From NCBI RefSeq assembly GCF_030272615.1, contig NC_081414.1:306161164-306225163 (forward strand): a stretch of 64,000 nucleotides of DNA. The letters run 5' to 3'. A model generated the notes under the pieces. The model was not told where the DNA came from. It saw nothing but the letters and a program-made list of their open reading frames with translations, and did not search any database. Source of the stretch: Cryptomeria japonica (Eukaryota > Streptophyta > Pinopsida > Cupressales > Cupressaceae). The position numbers were made by a program, and so were the translations under genes. Position 1 is the first letter of the stretch. Each line of letters opens with the position of its first letter. Shown here one piece after another: positions 23,902 to 36,235 of this stretch.

Positions 23902-25823
23902 TGATGCAGAGGTGGGGCTAGAATAATAAATCCTCAAGGTTTGAGGTACTCAGTAGGTTCTAAGAACTCAAAATCTCAAAACCACACTCCTAAGGTAGGT
24001 TAAGCTAGTAGCCCTCCTGAAGGAGTAATTGACCTTTAATGTTTGACAGGGACTTGAATTCCACAAAATTTAATACTTTTTGGATACCCATTAGGCTGTT
24101 ATAAAATATACTTCAAATGGAGCTTTGTTTGTTATATGTCACTTCTATGACTGTCCTAAAGGGATAATAGGCCTAATTAGGCATTTAGGATACCCCACTC
24201 ACCAAACAAAGTATACATACCTCAAGCAACCAACATTAGACCCAAAATAGACTTTCTTATGATAAGAATAAACAAATCTAAACTCATTTAAGGTTTCAAG
24301 ACATAATCCTTCATATGACCCACTTGTAGGAACAACCCCGATTTTAGTAACTAAACTGATACAGTTAGGATAGTCTTATTAGTTCATGTTTGCTAGGGGT
24401 TTTATGATCTCATTCTCCCTTCAAAGAAACCTCCACTTACTTTTCTATGGCCTATGAACTCCTTCCAACGAAGATACAAAGTGGGAAGAGAGTAGGTAAA
24501 AGTTTTTACACAAAAATCAAGAACGCTGCAACTCATGGGCCCTATCGGACTGCCATTAATTAGCTTTTGCATGCATTGGGTTTAAGGGCTCCAAACTTTT
24601 GGATTAGTTTCTACAATTCCTTGGGCATCCCACCTTATGTTTGGATCCTCTTTCTACTATGCTACACTCCAAATACCCTTGATAACAAAAGATCCCAACC
24701 TATAGATTTAGGACTGAGACAATCCTCTTATATTATTTGTTTCCAATCAACTTCTCAAGACTCCATCATTTTGTCTTACAAAGTCTAAAGCTTCATCCTC
24801 TGATTGAAATTTTCCATTCCTAACACTAGATTATATACTCAATGTATATATTCTTGTGTTTTCTATGTCATACAAGACATGATAGTCTTGGGAGTTTGCT
24901 CATTGTTTTTAGGACAGTTAAGTCCTAATATGTTTGGACTATATTTCCCTTGGGCTCCACAGCTTGGGAAGATGCTAAAACCTATTCTCCATTGATGTCA
25001 CTACTTGAAATCTCAACCAAACTCACATTCACCATCCACCAACCCACAACAATCTCCTCTTTATGTTGTCCTCATGAATTCCACAGTCCAATACATATAG
25101 ATATTGGACAAATCATGGAGTCTTCACACTTGCAACAAAGAGACTAATGTCCTGCAAGAAAAAAAAATACGTCCAAAATTGAGCCTTTCCACAAGGTATC
25201 ATGGCTTCCACTAGTGGAATGCTCCTTATTTACATTATGGAAGCTCATAATTTACCCTAGATAAGGGTTTTGAGCTTCTCTTGAGAAAATAACTAAAGCA
25301 CACCCAAACATTAATGAAATAAAATGATATCAAGCTTATCTAAATGCAAATTCACACTATTTTCATTTACCATTAATTCACTAGCATGATCAGACTGTAC
25401 AAGTTGTACAAGATCAGCAATAAGAGCAAAAATCACAAGGAAATGCAGGGAACAATGAAAACTTTATTGATTAACTTCTTTTCCTTAGACTCCAACCCAT
25501 CAAATGATGTACAAAACATTCTTTTAAAGACTAAGCATCCTTCCCATAACTGATCACCAGCCAAGAAGATGACTCTTGGATTTCCTAATGACTTTTCATA
25601 ATTTTTCTGGCAAAATATATCACTTTTTTTTTGCCAATATTTTCAAATACAAAAGCATTGTATTATCAAATGACTCTCTAGGACTTATAATCACCTAATT
25701 TGGTCTTGTTAGACCTTATTACAAATAATCACACTAAATTTTTTGAATACATATAAACTTGAGCCTCTTATAGGCCTTATTGTGCTTCAAGAGCTTTATT
25801 ATGCTTCAAGAGCTCTTACACCA
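23902..25823 (-). repeat. 3' LTR of the chromovirus
   Basis: It is 1922 bp, starts TGGTGTAAGAGC at 25823 (minus) and ends CTCTGCATCA at 23902. LTR ends carry an unusually long inverted match (TGGTGCAGGAG in the 5' LTR against TGATGCAGAGG). Confidence 0.88.
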
Positions 25824-25844
25824 TACTACCAAGGGGAGAAAAAC

Positions 25845-26240
25845 TCAAACTGTATTTGAGTTAAGACCTGCAATTTTGTATCCATTCTTGATTATACCAT
25901 TGTCAATCATCCATGTTGCATCTTGATATGGTAACCCTTTCCAGTTGACCAAGTAGTGATAATAACTCTTCCCCCTTGACTTCTTGACCACTTTCTTATC
26001 TAGAATGTATTCCAACTCCGTAGGTTTTATAGGTCGGAGATCCTTGACCCATTCTTGATCTGAAATATCTGATAAGACTTCATCATTTCCTACAACAATA
26101 TCTCCTTTGAAAGGATATAGATCAAAAATATTAAAGATAGGAGAAATGCCAATGTTAGGAGGTAACTCAATCTCATAAGCATTGTCACCAAACCTGTGAA
26201 GACTCTTGCAAGGTCCTATCTTCTTTCTTTGGAGTTTAGA
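25845..26240 (-). pseudogene. Integrase C-terminal GPF-like domain and chromodomain
   Basis: A minus-strand frame without its own ATG reads KIGPCKSLHRFGDNAYEIEL, the GPY/F-type module that follows the integrase core in chromoviruses. It then reads LEYILDKKVV and YLVNWKGLPYQDATW, the core of a chromodomain (about 25900-26030). The aromatic residues typical of chromodomains (Y, W, W) are present. The frame ends at TGA 25845-25847, only 21 bp before the LTR. In this family the domain steers integration toward particular chromatin. It belongs to the same polyprotein as the integrase frame at 26375-26782, separated by stops or shifts near 26250-26370. Confidence 0.75.
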
Positions 26241-26374
26241 ATATTACCCCTGAGGAAATATTTCCTTCCTCAAGCGAGCCAAAATGAAGTCAAATCAACT
26301 CTTCTGTTCAAATCAACTTGCTTCTTGTAGTTCTCTACACTCTTTTGCAAATTTTCTTTGAATTGATGATGGAT

Positions 26375-26782
26375 TTATTGCGTTGAGATGGAAAATTGTT
26401 CTCCTTCAGCACTCTTTCTTTCCATACTAGTGATGTCTCTCATCTCAAATATGCCTCTTGGTTGTAACCCATAAACAACTTTAAATAGACTCTTACCAAT
26501 GCTTTTATTGACTAAATCATTGTAGGAAAACTCATCGTGGGGTAAGATCTGATCCCACTGTGCTAAATGTTGTTTTGTGAGGTACCTTATGAGGTTACCA
26601 AGACTCCTATTAACTAACTCTATTTTCCCATCAATTTGTGGGTGATAGGCAAAGCTAAAACTCAGGATAGTACCCAATTTCTTCCACAAAGTCCTCCAAA
26701 AATGTCCATCAAATTTGCTATCTCTATCTAAAACTATATTCAAAGGTAAACCATGGATTCTTACCACCTCTTTGAATAACAA
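26375..26782 (-). pseudogene. Integrase core, second part (chromovirus pol)
   Basis: Contains IHGLPLNIVLDRDSKF, with the second catalytic Asp of the DDE triad, and QIDGKIELVNRSLGNLIRY, with the catalytic Glu, followed by WDQILPHDEFSYND. It overlaps the end of the preceding frame in another register, so one frameshift lies near 26770. A stop at 26375 precedes the GPF/chromodomain part. Confidence 0.8.
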
Positions 26783-27987
26783 TTCAAATATGTATGAAGA
26801 ATCTTAGTACTCTTGCATTGGATGAAGTGAGCCATCTTAGAGAACCTGTCTACCATAAAAAATACTAAATCAAAACCTCTTTGTGTCTTTGGCAATCCTA
26901 AAATAAAATCCATACTAATAGATTTCCAAGGCCTATTGGGAATGGGAAGAGGTTGATATAGTCCTACATTGGTTCTTTTTCCCTTTGACCTTTGACATAT
27001 AACACACTTCTTCACAAAGCTTCTAACATCCCTTTGCATCCTAGGCCAAAAATAGTGCCTCTTGAGCTGCTCTAAGGTCTTATCAAGACCAAAATGACCT
27101 GCAAGGTTTCCACTATACTTTTCCTTTATTAAATTCTCTCTCATTGAACACTTACAAACACATAATTGATTCCCTTTGAATAGAAGGTCCTCTTGAATGA
27201 GAAAATCACAATTATCATCATGAAAAACTCCATGGAAATGAGAACAAGTAGCATAAATATCCTTGAAATCTTCAACCTCTACATACATAACTTTGAGGGC
27301 TTCAATCCATACACTTTGGAGTTGTATTTTTTGGACCAATAATACCCTTCTTCTTAATGCATCAACCACCTTGTTTGAATTCCCCTTCTTGTGCTTGATT
27401 GTGAAAGTGAAACTTTGTAGGTACTCCACCCACTTAATGTGTCTGTGACTGAGTTTGTCTTGACTATTCAAAAATTGAAGAGAATGATTGTCAGTATACA
27501 CAATATACTCATTAGGAAGGAGATAATGTCTCCACTTCTTCAAATCTTGGACCATGGCATACATCTCCAAGTAATATGATGAGTAATTCTTTGCATCATT
27601 GAGTTTCTCACTAAAGAGGGCAACCGGTCTGTTTTCTTGACTTAGGACAGCCCCTATAGCATGACCACTTGCATTACATTCTATGGTGAACACCTTACTG
27701 AAATCTGGTAAAGAAAGTATAGGTTGGTCTACAACCTTCTTCTTCAAAATCTGAAAATTCTCATCACCTTCATTAGTCCACATAAACTTCTTTCTTTTAT
27801 CCCCTTTAATGGTGTCCAAAATAGGTTCACACAAAATTTCCAACCCATGAAAACTTCTCACCTCAAAGACTGATTTTGGAGTAGGCCAATTCAATATTTC
27901 TTCTACCTTGTTAGGATCCATCTTGAGTGTTGCTTTGGTAACCACAAAACCAAGATACACAAACTTTGTTTTCAAGAACTCACACAT
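26761..27987 (-). pseudogene. RT connection, RNase H and integrase N-part (chromovirus pol)
   Basis: A 408-residue open frame. It begins in the RT thumb (FVYLGFVVTKATLKMDPNKV), continues through the RNase H (FTIECNASGHAIGAVLSQ, YTDNHSLQFL), the integrase HHCC finger (HFGLDKTLEQLKRHYFWP and CVICQRSKG) and the first catalytic Asp (SMDFILGLPKT). After VRSFHGL about a dozen residues usual in this family are missing, an apparent in-frame deletion. In the expected RNase H motif I read ECNASG where ECDASG is usual, so a catalytic Asp is replaced by Asn. Confidence 0.85.
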
Positions 27988-28654
27988 TTACAAATTTATC
28001 ATTAGCTTCTCCTTATATAACCTTTTCAAAACCAAGTTCAAATGATGTAGATGCTCCTCTTTAGTAGAACTTAAAATTAAAATTTCATCAAGATATACTA
28101 CCACAAACTTACCAATGAAAGGCTTCAACACCTCATTCATGAGTCTCATAAATGTACTAGGAGCATTAGAAAGACCAAATGGCATTACCATCCACTCATA
28201 AAGTTCCTCATTTATTTTGAATGCTAATTTTCATTCATCTCCAGGTCTCATCCGAATTTGATGGTAAACACTTTTCAAGTCTTATCTTTGAGAAATAAGC
28301 CACCCCACACAAACAATCCATGAGATCTTCAATTTTTGGCATAGGGAAGTCGTATCTTATTGTGATCTTTTTTATGGTATGTGAATCTATGCACATCCTC
28401 CACTCTCCATTCTTCTTGGGTGCTAGGATAGTAGGTACAACACAATGAATTAAGCTTTCTATGATTAGGCCCTTATCAAGAAACTCCTTCACTTGCCTTT
28501 TGATTTCTTCATTTTGATGTGGTGTCATCTTGTAGGTTGCCTTATTGGGTAAAGTGGCTTCTGGAATGAAGTCAATAAAATTACTAATGTCTCTCATAGG
28601 TGGCAAAGAGTTTGGAAGCTCATCTACCACAATGTCTTTGTACTTGTCCAACAA
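27988..28654 (-). pseudogene. Reverse transcriptase core (chromovirus pol)
   Basis: Two frames joined by a shift near 28270. The first reads NGEWRMCIDSHTIKKITIRY with DFPMPKIEDLMD; the second reads [20 protein letters not shown], then [12 protein letters not shown]. The family's catalytic YLDD box is YLDE in this copy. A TAA ends the frame at 27988 just before the thumb. Upstream (28235-28654) lies the conserved linker PPMRDISNFIDFIPEA. Confidence 0.85.
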
Positions 28655-28910
28655 ACCTTGGACCTCTTTTTGTACTTCTTGGAGCTTATCAGCTGCTGCA
28701 ACCTTCTTTGGTCTAATTAAGATAGCATACCCAATCTTTCTCCTCTTGCATAGTCTTCAAGAACTCCTTCTCACCAACTATCACCACTTTGGACTCTCCT
28801 TGTTGAGCATTGTCTTCATCTTTGAGAGGATGTAATGTGAAGGTGATGCTATCCTTTTCTATGACATATTTGTTCTTTCTACCATCAAGTTTTGCATTCC
28901 TATCATATTG

Positions 28911-29144
28911 TCATGGTATGCCTAGTAGTAGATGACAAACATCCATAGGGATGATGTCACACAAAACCTTGTCTTTGTATCCTCCAATATGGAATTCGAC
29001 CCAACACTGCTCATTGACTATTACTTGTTGCCCTTTGTTGAGCCATGACACCTTGTAGGGTGTTGTATGAGGAGTCCTCTTCAGTTGTAACTTCTCCACC
29101 ATCTCCACTAAAACCAAGTTATTTGTGCTTCCTAAATCAATCAC
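28911..29144 (-). pseudogene. Aspartic protease region (chromovirus pol)
   Basis: VIDLGSTNNLV fits the retropepsin active-site loop (DxGS/T), and DVCHLLLGIP fits the conserved end of the plant Ty3 protease. The frame is bounded by stops on both sides; it lies between the zinc knuckle and RT as expected. Confidence 0.75.
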
Positions 29145-29369
29145 TACCTTTCAGCACTTGCCTTCAGATTTACATGTAGTCATGAGAAAGGATTTTCTTT
29201 GAGGTTCTTTCTCTACTGGCACCTTGATCAATGTTTTTCTCACCATGAGAGACTTTCCAACCTTCGGTGTTGCATCTTGTGTAGATGTGTTTACATTCTC
29301 ACTATCTTCCTTCTTTGAAAATTGATTTCTTCTCTCACCTCTTGATGAAGTGTTAGGCTTATTCTCTAG

Positions 29370-30073
29370 ACATTGCCATGCTTGATGGCCTGCAAACTTG
29401 TTACACTTGTAACATTTTTGTCTGAATCAATTTGGTCCACCTCTTTTACCTCCAAATCTGCCCCTATTACCCGATCTTCTTCCTATAAATCCACCCCTTG
29501 CATCTGATTTTAGGTGTTCTTGTGCTTCACTTGACACTCCATGAGATCTTTGGGACTGACCTCTTGTTGCAAATGATCCTCTACCTTTGAAATATGACCT
29601 GCCCCTACCTCTACCTTGACTCTCTTGTATTCTTTTCAATTTATCTTCCACCTTTAGTGCCAATTTATATCACTCTTCCACTATCTTGGGTGTGGTGAGG
29701 CTCATCTCATCTTGGATGTTATATCTTAACCCATTTATGTATCTTGCCACCTTTTCTTCCTCATCCTCCTCATGGATTGTTCTAATACTTAACTTGTAAA
29801 ATTCTTCTGTATAGGCCTTCACATCCGTGTCCTTCTGTCTTAAATTTTGGAGTTTCTTGTACAACTGAATTGTATAGTCACCAGGGAGGAATTTGCCCTT
29901 AAGTTTGGCCACCATCCTATTCCATGAAGAGATTATAGACTTCCCATTCTTTCTTCTTTCAGATTTTGTATAATCCCACCATAATGAAGTATGACCCTTC
30001 TGCTTGGTCTTTGCTAATTTCACCTTTTGATCATCAGGTACCTCCTCATAATCAAAATAATTATCCATTTCTC
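29370..30073 (-). pseudogene. Gag, C-terminal part with zinc knuckle (chromovirus)
   Basis: NYFDYEEVPDDQKVKLAKTK with WWDY shortly after, and EEEKVARYINGL are typical of the Ty3 Gag capsid region. A TGA at 29667-29669 interrupts it. An Arg/Gly-rich linker (29427-29600) and a knuckle CYKCNKFAGHQAWQC (29370-29414) follow. The knuckle has CX2CX5HX4C spacing, one residue longer than usual. The N-terminal part of this Gag lies 7 kb away at 37287-37632 because another element inserted between them. Confidence 0.8.
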
Positions 30074-30182
30074 CTATCTGTTATGCCTTGCATACCCACC
30101 CCATCATTTTCTTGAATTTCAAAATGTTGGTCTCCCTTGTTGTTTATTGTTGTTTCTTTCTTCTTTTGTTTTGTTTTTTCTT

Positions 30183-30700
30183 TTGATCACTTCGGGACCC
30201 CATAACCCTAGAGTCCCGAGGTAATCTTCCTCTTGTTTTGTACCAACACCGAAACCCCGAAGTTCTATCTTCGTTTCCTTGTTTTGTTTTGTGTTTTGTT
30301 CAGGACCTCAGAACTTCAGAACCCCGAAGTATTGAGGTCCTTGTTTTTTACATGTTCTCTTCAGGACCTCAAAACCCTGGAGTTATGAAGCATTGAGGCT
30401 CCATCTTGTTGAAGCCTCGGGATTTTGGAACCGTGAAACCCCAATTTCTTCATGTTTTATTGTGGTCAGTTTCAAAATTTTGTATTCTTCAAATCCCGAG
30501 CTTGTTTTATGTTCCACCTTGGAACTTCAGATTCTCGGAGTCCCAATGTGTGTTTGTGTTCCACCTCAAAAATTCAGAACCTCGGAGTACGGAGGTGTGT
30601 TTTTGTGTTTTTTTCAGAGCTTTGGAACTCTAGAACTCTAGAGTCCCGAGCTTCTTTGTGTTTTGTCTCAAAACTCTAGAACCCTGGAGTCCCGAGGTGT
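30183..30700 (+). repeat. Degenerate repeat of CCCGAAG/CTCGGAG palindromic motifs, left block
   Basis: About eight units of 55-75 bp share the pattern: a gap, then GGAACTCTAGAACCC-like bases, then TGGAGTCCCGAG, then a T-rich spacer. Each unit has partial dyad symmetry (TCGGGA/TCCCGA). The same motif family returns at 32400-32905 beyond the solo-like LTR. Confidence 0.65.
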
Positions 30701-30760
30701 GCTTTGTGAAGTTGTACGGTCACGAAAGGGGGAGTATAAATATGCTAGAATGATTGATTT

Positions 30761-32189
30761 TGTTGGCATTTGCATGAAGATTGCATTCATGATATATTGT
30801 ATTGTCATTGATGTCAATTAACCAGTAATAATGATATTATTGAAATTATTGTAATTATGTTTTGTAACTGGTAGGAAGAGCTAGTGAAGGAATCGGTAAA
30901 CGGTAGGAAGAGTTTGTGGAGTGAACCGATATTGTTATATATTGGAGAGTTGAACTGGTAAACCCTACTCGTTGTTTGTTAAACCCTAACCGATTAAGTT
31001 TGGCAAATTGGTTATATTGGTTTATGATCTAATGATGAGCGGTAATGATAATGCCATGTATGATCATTGTATGAAGAGAGTTTCCAAGTGATTTTGGTGC
31101 ATTGATTGAAACGATTTTTGTCTAGGGAATGAGAAAATGTATTACATCTAATGCAAAGCGCATGATGAGTTACTAAGTTCGATGATGCGGTGATCAAGGA
31201 GTGGTTGAGGCTTTCTAGATTTATGTACAGAGATTGCTATGTAATCCAACGGTCATACTTGAACCGATTTGTTTGTAATCTCTATGAGAGAATTGGGTTT
31301 TTGTTGTGTTACCGACCTAATTGATTTGTTTATAAGGTCAATGAGTTGTTTAGTTTCAAAGTTGGCAAAGTTTGACTTGAGTGTGTGGTTGCCGAACTGG
31401 ATTATGTATCTACAGGTTGAGTAAAGGTAGATAGGAGCATGAAAAGGAACTAAACTAGCAAGTGTAGTGCTTTTCAAGCAGATCAACAAACTCATGTTGT
31501 TTTCTAACAATTACAGCAGATTGAAATCCCCTAACCAGGTAAGCTCTAACAACTTTGGTGCTTTTCAAATCCTCTAACTAGGTGATCCATTAGCTTGGAT
31601 TTCAACTCCTCCACCAAGGTTACTCTTAACCGGGTATTGCTTCTAACAAGGCATTTGTAGTCAATCCCTTAACCGGGTGATTCCTAACATGATCAGTTCT
31701 TAACAAGACTTTTGTAAAATCTTTAACAGGATTGACTCCTAATAGGGTGAACTTTAGAAGAGTTCAAATAGATATCTTGTGAGTCTCATCTCATCATGGT
31801 TTTTACCTATTTGGGTTTCCACGTCAAAAATATTTGTGTCAACTGGTGAATGTTTTTGTGGTTATGATCTTATGGTTGATTTTCTTAACTACTTAATCTA
31901 TTTTGATAAGTCATGATAACCGGAAGCAATGTGAAATGAAGTTTTAATGATGTGAGTAAGAGTATTTGTATGTTTATAAGTCTGAAGTTGTTTACTGTTA
32001 ATTTGTTGTAATAGTCAACCGGTTTATCTTGAGGGTTTTTATCTTGACAGTGATATTGCATTGATAGTTCTAAGTTTACTTTGAGAGATTGATTTTGTGT
32101 TTGGTGAAGTTTGTATCAGTTTTTCTATCTACTAATTCACCCCCCCTCTTAGTAGTTGACCGGATTCTTATTCTTTCATCATACCATCA
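30761..32189 (+). repeat. Solo-like Ty1/copia LTR
   Basis: It starts TGTTGGCATTTGCATG and carries the features of the other copia LTRs here, including GGGTTTCCACGT (about 31815) and ACTAATTCACCCCCCCT before the end. No PBS follows. The right end CCATCA at 32189 gives a weak TSD (GATTT against TATTT); an alternative end is TTCTTTCA at 32178. A purine tract at 30724-30733 lies 27 bp upstream. Confidence 0.55.
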
Positions 32190-32399
32190 TATTTTCAATC
32201 ATTTGCACAAATTGCTTTCCTGACATCTGAGCTCTCTCTCATGTGCTTCTACCTCCTCACTTGTTTGTGTCTTCCATCATGCCAACCTTCTAGGTTGGTT
32301 TTCTCGTGTTTTCATTTGTTTACCTTCTTGTTTTTCATGTTCTCTAGCTATGGTTAGGTTAGATCTATGTGTTTTTAATAATTTTTGGAATTTTGATTT

Positions 32400-32905
32400 T
32401 GCAGAGCCCTAACTTCAGCACCTCATAACATTGGAACCTCAGAGTTCCGAAGTAATTGAATAGAAAATTTTTACCCACTTCAGGATTTTGGAACCTCAGA
32501 ATCTCGAACACTCATTCTCAATTTGAGAAATTTTGGTCTTACCCACCTCAGAACCCCAAAACTCCAGAGTTTCAAAAATATGTTTTGAAGAAGTTTACCT
32601 TGTTTTGAGATTCTGGAACCCCAGAATCCTAGAGTTAGTGTTTTTGGTAGTTGTACCTATCGTAGATGCCCGTAACCCCATAGTTTTGAAGTTGATCCTT
32701 AGAAATGTTTTACCCATCTCGGAACTCTAGAACCTCAAAGTTTTAAAATCAGCTTAGTCAGCTCTATTGCCAAACTTAGAACCCCAGAACGTCATAGTTT
32801 TGAAGTTAGTTGTTCTTTTGTCTTTTCTAAACTCGGAACCTCGGAGTCCCAAAATTAGTTGTTTTAAGGTTATATATGTCTCAGAACCTCAGAGTTCCAG
32901 CGTAT
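32400..32905 (+). repeat. Degenerate repeat of CGGAACCTCGGAG motifs, right block
   Basis: About eight diverged units with CTCAGAACCTCAGAGTTCC-like cores and T-rich spacers, matching the motif family at 30183-30700. It ends 65 bp before the long pseudo-ORF, so the array is probably leader sequence of the nested element. Confidence 0.6.
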
Positions 32906-32972
32906 ATGCTGATTTTATAAGATTGTATAATGACTAATTGTGGATTTCTTCTTGCAGGATAATAGAGATTTA

Positions 32973-35900
32973 TGGACACTTCCTTGAGCAAGAAGAAGAC
33001 CAAAGAAGAGGTGAAATTGGATAAGAAACCTGTAACAATGAAATATCAATAACAAGGATAGACTCTAGTATCCAAATTAGAAGATGAAGTGCAGTGGGTC
33101 ATGGACATAGAGATTGGCCACATAGAGTTAGAAGACATTGAAACCCAGCTGCAAGACGAAACATTTGGGGCACCATATAGAAGAATTAAAAGATCAGGCT
33201 TGGTGGAAGCGACCATTTTTCTTTAGGAAATACAATCACCTAAACTTGTTTTAACCATTGCAAAATACTATTAGCTAGAGACAAGACAATTTATAGATGC
33301 AGATGGCAATGTGAATGTATATCTATCCCCGGATATGATAGTGATGACCTCTGGGATACCGGTGCCTAAAAACATTTTGATGACTATAGAAGAACAAACT
33401 GTCTCTTTGTTTGTAAAGAATACTTTTAACTATAAGAGGCATATTAATGAGGCGTGGCTCTTAGAGCCAAGGAAAATAGGCCTCAAGGAGACAAATATTC
33501 TGAGGGCAGATTTTCAAGAGCCCCAAAGAGACCTGATTATCATGCTAAGTAGAGCCTTTGGGAAACCAGATTGTAAACACTTCCACAAATGGATGTTTCA
33601 GTATATGAACATAATTTTGATCGGAAAGGACTATTTTGACTGGCCTCAGATCATTTATGACAATATTCACAATCAAATGATTGCATTCCAACAAACAAAT
33701 AAGTTCTTCATGACTTCTTATGTGATATGGGTGGTCACTCGAGCCAGTAAATTTCTAGGGCTTAGGACTCAAGGAAAGTTGGGGGAAGAACTAGGACACA
33801 AGCCCGCACTGGAGGATTTTTGGACCAACTTCCAAGATAGTTTTGAAGTCAAAGAAAAGGGGTATTATAGGTTGCTAGTGCCTCAGATCAGAAATTTTGA
33901 GATTGAAACGAATATCCCGAAGGAGATAAGAGATGACGGTGAATTACTTTACCCTGAATTCAAAGAAAAGGGAATTGATTAAAAAACACTTACTCTAGTC
34001 AGATGGTCTAACTAGGAAGAATTGGATATTGAAATTGTTACTACAAAATTTTTGGAAAGAACAAGGCAATGGTTAAGTTTAAGGATCTGTCCTAGTGTTG
34101 CAAAGGGAAGTAAGGGAAAGAAATCAATAACCCCAAGGACAAGGTACATAAAGAGTATGTAAGGATAACGAGGTCGAATTCAAGGAAAAATACCTCTACA
34201 GATCCCAAAGAAGCAACAACACCAATTGACACCCAGGAACTCAAAAGATAGTTGGATGCTAAGATGAAAGAGTCCCAATTTTTGAAAATTGCTACAGAGC
34301 ATGGGATTACTACAGGTTTGCAGGATTTCCCATAGGCTTCTATGACTCCCATTCTTCCTACAATTTATTTATCTCCAAGCGAAGGTACTTCTCAAGCAAA
34401 GAAAACTCAATCATTTCCACCTCCTACCAATCAGACGAGGGGAGACAACATGCAACCTCTTCCTATTCCCTCTACCCAACAAGCTACACCCACTCCTGTA
34501 CCAAAACAATAAACAATAATCATTCACAATATTAAAATAGATTCAGATTTAGATGATGAGCCTATCGCGATTGTAGCAAAAAAAAGGAAATTGGAGAGAG
34601 TACGAAAGGAGCTCCAGGGGGAACCCACTAGAACTGTTGAAGAACTAATAGTACAAGTGCAACTCATGGAGATTCATGTGAAGATTAAAGGAGAAGAGGA
34701 ACTTGATGATAAAGGAGATAACAAGATAAAAGGATGGCTCTCACTCCTAGAGATTGGGATATTTTGTTGCAACAGGTGGGGGGAGATGATCAAGGAAATG
34801 AGGAGGAAGCACAAAGGCAATTTGAAGAAGAGGTCTCTAAAAGGTTAGAAGGAATACATAATCAACTTGACCAATCCCTTCAAAGTAGTCTCACCCAAAA
34901 GGTTGCTAAGTTTCATTAGAAACCACCAACTCCTCTAGATCAACGGGATCAGCAAGAACATTAGCAAGACAAGCAACAAGATGAAGCCCAACAACAAGAA
35001 GAGGGGGAACATAATTTAGAGGCTCATAAGGTCACTACAAAAGTAGTAGTATAGGGAGAGAAACATGGCGACACTATCCCACAATGGTTAAGTTTTACTT
35101 TCAAGAAGAAAGAGAAGGTCGTCCTCCCTACCTTGACATTACAAGATGCGATTATAGAGTCTTAAATGAGAATGAAAAAAGACAAAACTACTCATCATTT
35201 TTCAAGAACAGACTCTGGGGAAGTGATCACAGATATTGATTCACCAGTATAAGGTGTCAAAGGATCTTCTCAAGTGACTCCCTGATATCAAGTATCTATG
35301 GTGAACCTGGGTAAATAGATGAAGTGGGGAGAGATGGATACCTTGGTTGCTGCAACATCTACTATCCAATCAAGGATGGAAAAGGAACATAAGACTAAAT
35401 CAGAGATTAAGGCACAATTGAGGCAATACAAGCAGTTGATTATGGAGATCACCAAGCCTCTTGATTCCTGAACAGATGATACTTTGCCATCCACTTCATC
35501 ACTCCCTCTCGGTGACATTAAGGCTATATATGAAATGAAAAAGGTAGCTACATAAGTCAAAGGCTGGATAGAGGACTAGTTGGGTAAAGTAAAATATTTT
35601 TTGCAAAACACAATGGAGATACTAGAAGAATCTTATTCTAATGAAAATGCTTTTATATATTTTGCTACACAATGGGAGAAGAAGCTACATCATCTTTCTA
35701 AGAAGTGTAAGATTTTGAAGAAGATTAGGGAGTTGGAGGAGGATGTGATTACTAGAGAAGGCCTATTAGGGGGTGACATAGTCACCAATTTGTAATTATT
35801 CATTGATATTTTGGATTTGAAAATGGAGGTAATGGAGGAAGGTCATATCAAGGTCATCAAGCAACATCCTTTACTCTCATACGCACTTGATAAATATGAA

Positions 35901-36235
35901 CGGATTTTGACTAATTTGTTGGGACATCGTGGTCATAGTCTTAAGAAAGAAAAAGTATTACACTGGAATAGTGTACTCAGTTAGTGGGATTTGTATGTTG
36001 CGAATCATTTTTCAAAGACTGTTGAGTTCACTGCAGATATGATGAATAAATATATGTATGTAATATTTCAATGTCAGGAAGTTGAGACTTTGATGGATGT
36101 GATGGTTGGTCAAGTAGAAAGTGTAAAAGAGATACTCAAAGTATCTAAGTTTTGGATAAGTCATATTGTTGATCCACCAACTGCTTCTTTGGAATGCTTT
36201 ATTAACAACTACCAAAACTACAAGAAGAAGTGAAG
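32973..36235 (+). pseudogene. Long unknown ORF of the nested element (about 1,080 codons, no pol)
   Basis: The first ATG at 32973 (MDTSLSKKKTKEEVKLDKK) opens a frame that continues through several stops to 33982 and, after stops and small shifts, to TGA 36233-36235. The best stretch is 33311-33979, 223 residues (for example KWMFQYMNIILIGKDYFDWP and WVVTRASKFLGLRTQGK), globular in character. After it come a Pro/Gln-rich charged linker (about 34200-34520), acidic helical segments (34591-34919, 35580-35795) and a C-terminal helical part ending VDPPTASLECFINNYQNYK. Nothing resembles protease, RT, RNase H or integrase. Domain order parallels the frame at 7620-10815. Several stops are TAG or TAA where CAG or CAA would fit. 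A pyrimidine tract plus CAG (32945-32958) before the ATG resembles a splice acceptor. Confidence 0.55.

Noticed and set aside
24567-25147. Frames repeated at 38244-38998
   Set aside because: They recur only because both are LTR copies of the chromovirus; no coding constraint is evident.
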